Translations under genes and position numbers: made by a program
Shown here: in pieces, positions 5,056 through 7,996 of the stretch
Layout: every line of letters starts with the position of its first letter
Position numbering within the stretch: position 1 is the first letter of the stretch
The notes under the pieces: generated by a model
Database searches by the model: none
What the model was told of the DNA's origin: nothing
Seen by the model: the letters and a program-made list of their open reading frames with translations, nothing else
From: Thiobacillus sp. UBA3361
Lineage (GTDB): Bacteria > Pseudomonadota > Gammaproteobacteria > Burkholderiales > Thiobacillaceae
Assembly (NCBI GenBank): GCA_002360535.1
Contig: DEQR01000013.1
Location: 1 to 7,996, forward strand
DNA: 7,996 nucleotides
Direction of reading: 5' to 3'

Positions 5056-7179
5056 TCAGCCCGACAGTTCGCCGATGTCCGCCACGCAGCTCATGACTCG
5101 TGCCAACCGTGCCAGCAGGGCCAGGCGATTGGCGCGGATGAGGGGCTCGTCGGCCATGACCATGACTTCGTCGAAGAAGGTATCGACGGCCGCACGGGTG
5201 CCCGCCAGCACCTTCAGCGCCCCGGTGTAGTCCAGGTTGGCCAGGGCGGTATCGACATGGGGCTGCATGTCCACCAGGTTGCGGAACAGGGTCTTCTCCG
5301 CGGTTTCCTGGAACAGCGCTTCGTCCACGCCTTCCGCCACCCCTTCGCCGACGCCGTCGGCCTTCTTCAGGATGTTGCGGATGCGCTTGTTGGCCGCCGC
5401 CAAGGCTTCGGCCTCAGGCAAGTTGCGGAACGCCCTGACCGCCTCCAGACGGTCCGGCACCTGGTCGATGCGGGTGGGCTGCTGCACCACCACCGATTCC
5501 ACCTCGTCCGGGGCGAAGCCCTGATCGCGCAGATAGACGCGCAGCCGTTCCTGCATGAATTGGAACACGTCCACCGCCACGCTGCTGGCGATCTGGTCGT
5601 TGGCGAATCGTGCCTGGGCCAGTTGCAGCACCTGCATCAGGTCCAGGGGCAGGCACCGTTCCATCAGCATGCGCAGCACGCCCAGGGCGGCGCGGCGCAG
5701 GGCGAAGGGGTCCTTGTCGCCGCTGGGCGGCAGGCCGATGCCGAAGATGCCGGTCAGCGTGTCCAGACGCTCGGCCAGGGCGACAGAGAGGCCGATGTTG
5801 TCGGCGGCCAGTACGTCGCCGGCGAAGCGGGGCTTGTAGTGGTCGGCGATGGCCTCGGCTACACGCGGGTCCTCGCCGTCGTGCAGGGCGTAGTAGCGGC
5901 CCATGATGCCTTGCAGCTCCGGGAACTCGCCCACCATGTCGGTGACCAGATCGGCCTTGGCCAGGTGCGCGGCGCGTTCCGCCAGGGCGGCGTCGGCATG
6001 CAGCTGGCGGGCGATCTCGCCGGCCAGGCGGGTGACGCGCTGCACCCGCTCCAGCTGGCTGCCCAGCTTGTTGTGATAGACCACGCCGCCCAGCTTCCCG
6101 ACGCGGGCGGCCAGGGGCTGTTTGCGGTCCTGGTCGAAGAAGAACTTGGCATCCGCCAGGCGCGGGCGCACCACCCGCTCGTTGCCGCCGATGACCGCCG
6201 AGGGGTCGGCGGGGCGAATGTTGGAGACGATCAGGAAGCGGTTGGTCAGGCGGCCGGTGGCGTCCAGGAGGGGGAAGTACTTCTGGTTCGCCTTCATGGT
6301 GAGGATCAGGCACTCCTGGGGCACTTCCAGGAATTGGGTTTCGAACTGGCAGGCCAGTACGTTGGGCCGCTCCACCAGGGCGGTAACCTCGTCCAGCAAG
6401 GCGTCGTCGTCGATGGGTTTTGCGCCGCCCCCCACTTGCTCGGCCACCGCCTGGAGTTGGCGGGCGATGTCGGCGCGGCGTTTGGCGAAGCCGGGGATCA
6501 CCGCGCCCTCGTTTTCCATCTGTTGGGTATAGCTGTCGGCGTCCCGCAGGCTCACTGTCGGGCCGGCGGCCTCGAAGCGGTGGCCCTGGGTGTCGCGTCC
6601 GGCACTCAGACCCAGCACGGAAACCGGCACCACCTCGGCGCCGTGCAGGGCCACCAGGCCGTGGGCGGGACGCACGAAGTTGACCGTGCTCCAGCCGTCG
6701 GCCAACTGGTAGGTCATCACCTTGGGGATGGGCAGCTTGGCGAGGGCTTCGTCCAGGGCCTTTTGCAGGCCGTCGGCCAAATCGACACCAGGCACCACTG
6801 TCTCCAAGAATAGGGATTCCGCCTTGCCGTCAATTGCACGGTGAAGTCTTGGAATGACGGATTCATCCAAGCCTTGGGAAGCTAGCTTTTTCATCAAGGC
6901 AGGCGTGGCATGGCCATCAGCGGTCAGTGCTACGGCCACAGGCATCAATTTGACTCGAATTGGCTTGTCAGACGCCTTCAAATAAACACCACTAACCTTG
7001 GCGGCGAGGCGTCGCGGCGAGGCAAACCATTCGTTTTCATTCGGCGCATCTGCATCGATCAAATTTTGCCTAAGCAGGCTATTCGCAAGCTCATTGAGAA
7101 ATATGGTCCCGAGAGTTCGCAGGGCCTTGGGCGGCAGTTCCTCGACGAACAGTTCCACCAGCAGATTCTTCGTCGTCAT
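5056..7179 (-). CDS. glyS: Glycyl-tRNA synthetase beta subunit
   Basis: A 707-residue protein, close to the family length of about 690. It forms the alpha2beta2 enzyme with GlyQ that charges tRNA-Gly in the cytoplasm; the beta subunit holds the tRNA-binding and anticodon-recognition parts. Recognisable blocks are LLVELFVEELPPKAL (6-20), FASPRRLA (52-59), the MKANQKYFPL stretch, an HD-like region around KLGSQLERV to HYKPRFAGD, and DKDPFALRRAALGVLR before the C-terminal DALR-type anticodon-binding helices. The ATG at 7179 lies three bases after the glyQ stop, with AAGAAGG at 7191-7197 inside the glyQ end as a somewhat distant ribosome-binding site; the pair is evidently cotranscribed. Codons about 23-128 are markedly poorer in G+C than the rest (listed separately), while the protein sequence stays homologous and in frame. 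Confidence 0.97.
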   Translation of the reverse strand: MTTKNLLVELFVEELPPKALRTLGTIFLNELANSLLRQNLIDADAPNENEWFASPRRLAAKVSGVYLKASDKPIRVKLMPVAVALTADGHATPALMKKLASQGLDESVIPRLHRAIDGKAESLFLETVVPGVDLADGLQKALDEALAKLPIPKVMTYQLADGWSTVNFVRPAHGLVALHGAEVVPVSVLGLSAGRDTQGHRFEAAGPTVSLRDADSYTQQMENEGAVIPGFAKRRADIARQLQAVAEQVGGGAKPIDDDALLDEVTALVERPNVLACQFETQFLEVPQECLILTMKANQKYFPLLDATGRLTNRFLIVSNIRPADPSAVIGGNERVVRPRLADAKFFFDQDRKQPLAARVGKLGGVVYHNKLGSQLERVQRVTRLAGEIARQLHADAALAERAAHLAKADLVTDMVGEFPELQGIMGRYYALHDGEDPRVAEAIADHYKPRFAGDVLAADNIGLSVALAERLDTLTGIFGIGLPPSGDKDPFALRRAALGVLRMLMERCLPLDLMQVLQLAQARFANDQIASSVAVDVFQFMQERLRVYLRDQGFAPDEVESVVVQQPTRIDQVPDRLEAVRAFRNLPEAEALAAANKRIRNILKKADGVGEGVAEGVDEALFQETAEKTLFRNLVDMQPHVDTALANLDYTGALKVLAGTRAAVDTFFDEVMVMADEPLIRANRLALLARLARVMSCVADIGELSG
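6795..7110 (-). other. Low-G+C patch inside glyS, possible recombined segment
   Basis: By hand count, 6781-7140 is about 53% G+C (six 60-base lines at 47-58%), against about 69% for 6601-6720 just beside it. The patch covers roughly codons 23-128 of glyS, uses many A- or T-ending codons (ATT, TTT, AAT, TCA) and stays fully in frame. Its ends look fairly sharp. This is the pattern of a homologous segment replaced by DNA from a lower-G+C relative, though a local codon bias for other reasons is not excluded. Confidence 0.6.
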
Positions 7180-7182
7180 GTT

Positions 7183-7996
7183 TCAGGCCGCCTTCTTCTC
7201 GATCTGCGCCAGGGCCTCTGCGGCCCATTCCCGGGGCGCCATGGGAAAGCCCAGCCGGGCGCGCGAGTCCAGATAGCTCTGGGCCACGCTGCGCGCCAGG
7301 TTCCGGATCCTCCCGATATATGCGGCCCGCTCGGTCACCGAGATGGCACCGCGTGCGTCCAGCAGGTTGAAGGTGTGGGCGGCCTTCAACACCTGTTCAT
7401 AGGCGGGTAGTGCCAGCCGTGCCTCCATCAGGTTCTTGGCCTGCTTTTCATGGGCGTTGAAGGCGGTGAGCAGGAATTCCACGTCGCTGTGCTCGAAGTT
7501 GTAGGTGGATTGTTCCACCTCGTTCTGGTGGAACACGTCGCCGTAGCTCACGCCGGGGGCGTATTCCAGGTCGAACACGTTGTCCTTGCCCTGCAAATAC
7601 ATGGCCAGGCGCTCCAGGCCGTAGGTGATCTCGCCGGTGATGGGCTTGCAGTTGATGCCGCCCACCTGCTGGAAGTAGGTGAACTGGGTCACCTCCATGC
7701 CGTTCAGCCAGACTTCCCAGCCCAGGCCCCAGGCGCCTAGGGTGGGGTTCTCCCAGTCGTCCTCGACGAAGCGGATGTCGTTCTGCTTCAGGTCGAAGCC
7801 CAGGGCCTCCAGGGAACCCAGGTACAGCTCCAGGATGTCTCCCGGCGCCGGCTTCAGCACCACCTGGAACTGGTAGTAGTGCTGCAGGCGGTTGGGGTTC
7901 TCGCCGTAGCGGCCGTCTTTGGGCCGGCGCGAGGGCTGCACGTAGGCGGCCTTCCAGGGCTCCGGGCCGAGGGAGCGCAGGAAGGTGGCGGTGTGG
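7183..7996 (-). CDS. glyQ: Glycyl-tRNA synthetase alpha subunit (5' end outside the window)
   Basis: The last 270 codons are present; the gene runs out of the right edge, where the frame reads HTATFLRSLGPEPW, so about 30-35 N-terminal residues are missing. GlyQ is the catalytic subunit that activates glycine with ATP and works with GlyS. The class II core is clear: AYVQPSRRPKDGRYGENPNR, motif 2 region RLQHYYQFQVVLKP, FVEDDWENPTLGAWGLGWEVW, the glycine-site segment EVTQFTYFQQVGG, motif 3 GEITYGLERLAMYLQG, and VFHQNEVEQSTYNFE. The tail ends in EKKAA followed by TGA, three bases before glyS. The internal GTG at 7941 in AYVQPSRR is not a start, because conserved sequence continues upstream of it. 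Nothing is broken in the visible part. Confidence 0.97.
   Translation of the reverse strand, partial: HTATFLRSLGPEPWKAAYVQPSRRPKDGRYGENPNRLQHYYQFQVVLKPAPGDILELYLGSLEALGFDLKQNDIRFVEDDWENPTLGAWGLGWEVWLNGMEVTQFTYFQQVGGINCKPITGEITYGLERLAMYLQGKDNVFDLEYAPGVSYGDVFHQNEVEQSTYNFEHSDVEFLLTAFNAHEKQAKNLMEARLALPAYEQVLKAAHTFNLLDARGAISVTERAAYIGRIRNLARSVAQSYLDSRARLGFPMAPREWAAEALAQIEKKAA

Noticed and set aside
3536..5230. 564-codon open frame on the + strand opposite the phospholipase gene
   Set aside because: Same shadow effect: repetitive Q, G and V composition, no motif, and it runs across two real gene boundaries.
5026..6813. 595-codon open frame on the + strand opposite glyS
   Set aside because: It is antisense to a secure glyS. 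Its low-complexity composition rich in G, Q, V, A and H is typical of antisense frames in GC-rich genes, and it has no family motif.
7183..7941. glyQ as a complete 252-residue gene starting at the GTG at 7941
   Set aside because: The conserved GlyQ sequence LRSLGPEPWKAAYVQPSRRP continues upstream of 7941 to the window edge, so the gene is cut by the window rather than short.
1..7996. CRISPR arrays, tRNA or rRNA genes, insertion sequences, integrases, replication origins
   Set aside because: None seen on reading: no regularly spaced repeats, no cloverleaf-like segment, no transposase or integrase motif.

Overview
The window is GC-rich (roughly two thirds G+C by eye) and entirely bacterial. 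The two-subunit alpha2beta2-type glycyl-tRNA synthetase (glyQ and glyS), ThiC, DsbB-family proteins and a ClsC-type phospholipase D point to a proteobacterium. A betaproteobacterium, or a GC-rich gammaproteobacterium, is my best inference; the genus cannot be read from this sequence.

Layout from left to right: (1) 1-227, the 3' end of thiC on the + strand, closed by a clear rho-independent terminator. (2) 247-956, a compact + strand type II toxin-antitoxin pair (Phd/YefM-type antitoxin, then PIN-domain VapC-type RNase), with a candidate operator made of two tandem 10-bp repeats. Its base composition is lower in G+C than its surroundings, so it looks like an accessory insertion. (3) 1063-3260, a - strand thiol-redox cluster, read right to left: an exported thioredoxin-like protein (CPTC), a CcdA/DsbD-type membrane protein, a DsbB/BdbC-like quinone-linked oxidase and a membrane-anchored DsbA-like oxidoreductase (CETC). 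(4) 3261-3454, a 194-bp gap with the probable promoter of that cluster and a long, nearly perfect inverted repeat. (5) 3455-7996, the - strand genes glyQ (partial), glyS and a ClsC-like lipoprotein phospholipase D, tightly packed and possibly cotranscribed.

The most unusual points are these. The CcdA/DsbD-like protein reads as an intact frame, but about a third of the normal family sequence is missing from its middle, including the second membrane cysteine; the protein should not be able to shuttle electrons in the usual way. The first third of the coding sequence's N-terminal half in glyS has a sharp drop in G+C that suggests a recombined patch. The long inverted repeat runs into the last codon of the phospholipase gene and supplies its stop codon.

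How the genes may work together: the DsbB/DsbA-like pair would form disulfides in exported proteins, with electrons passing to quinone. The thioredoxin and CcdA-like pair would normally do the opposite, bringing reducing power across the membrane. Having both in one cluster suggests a dedicated envelope substrate, but the truncated CcdA-like gene suggests the reducing arm is damaged in this strain. The glyQS and thiC genes are housekeeping flanks.
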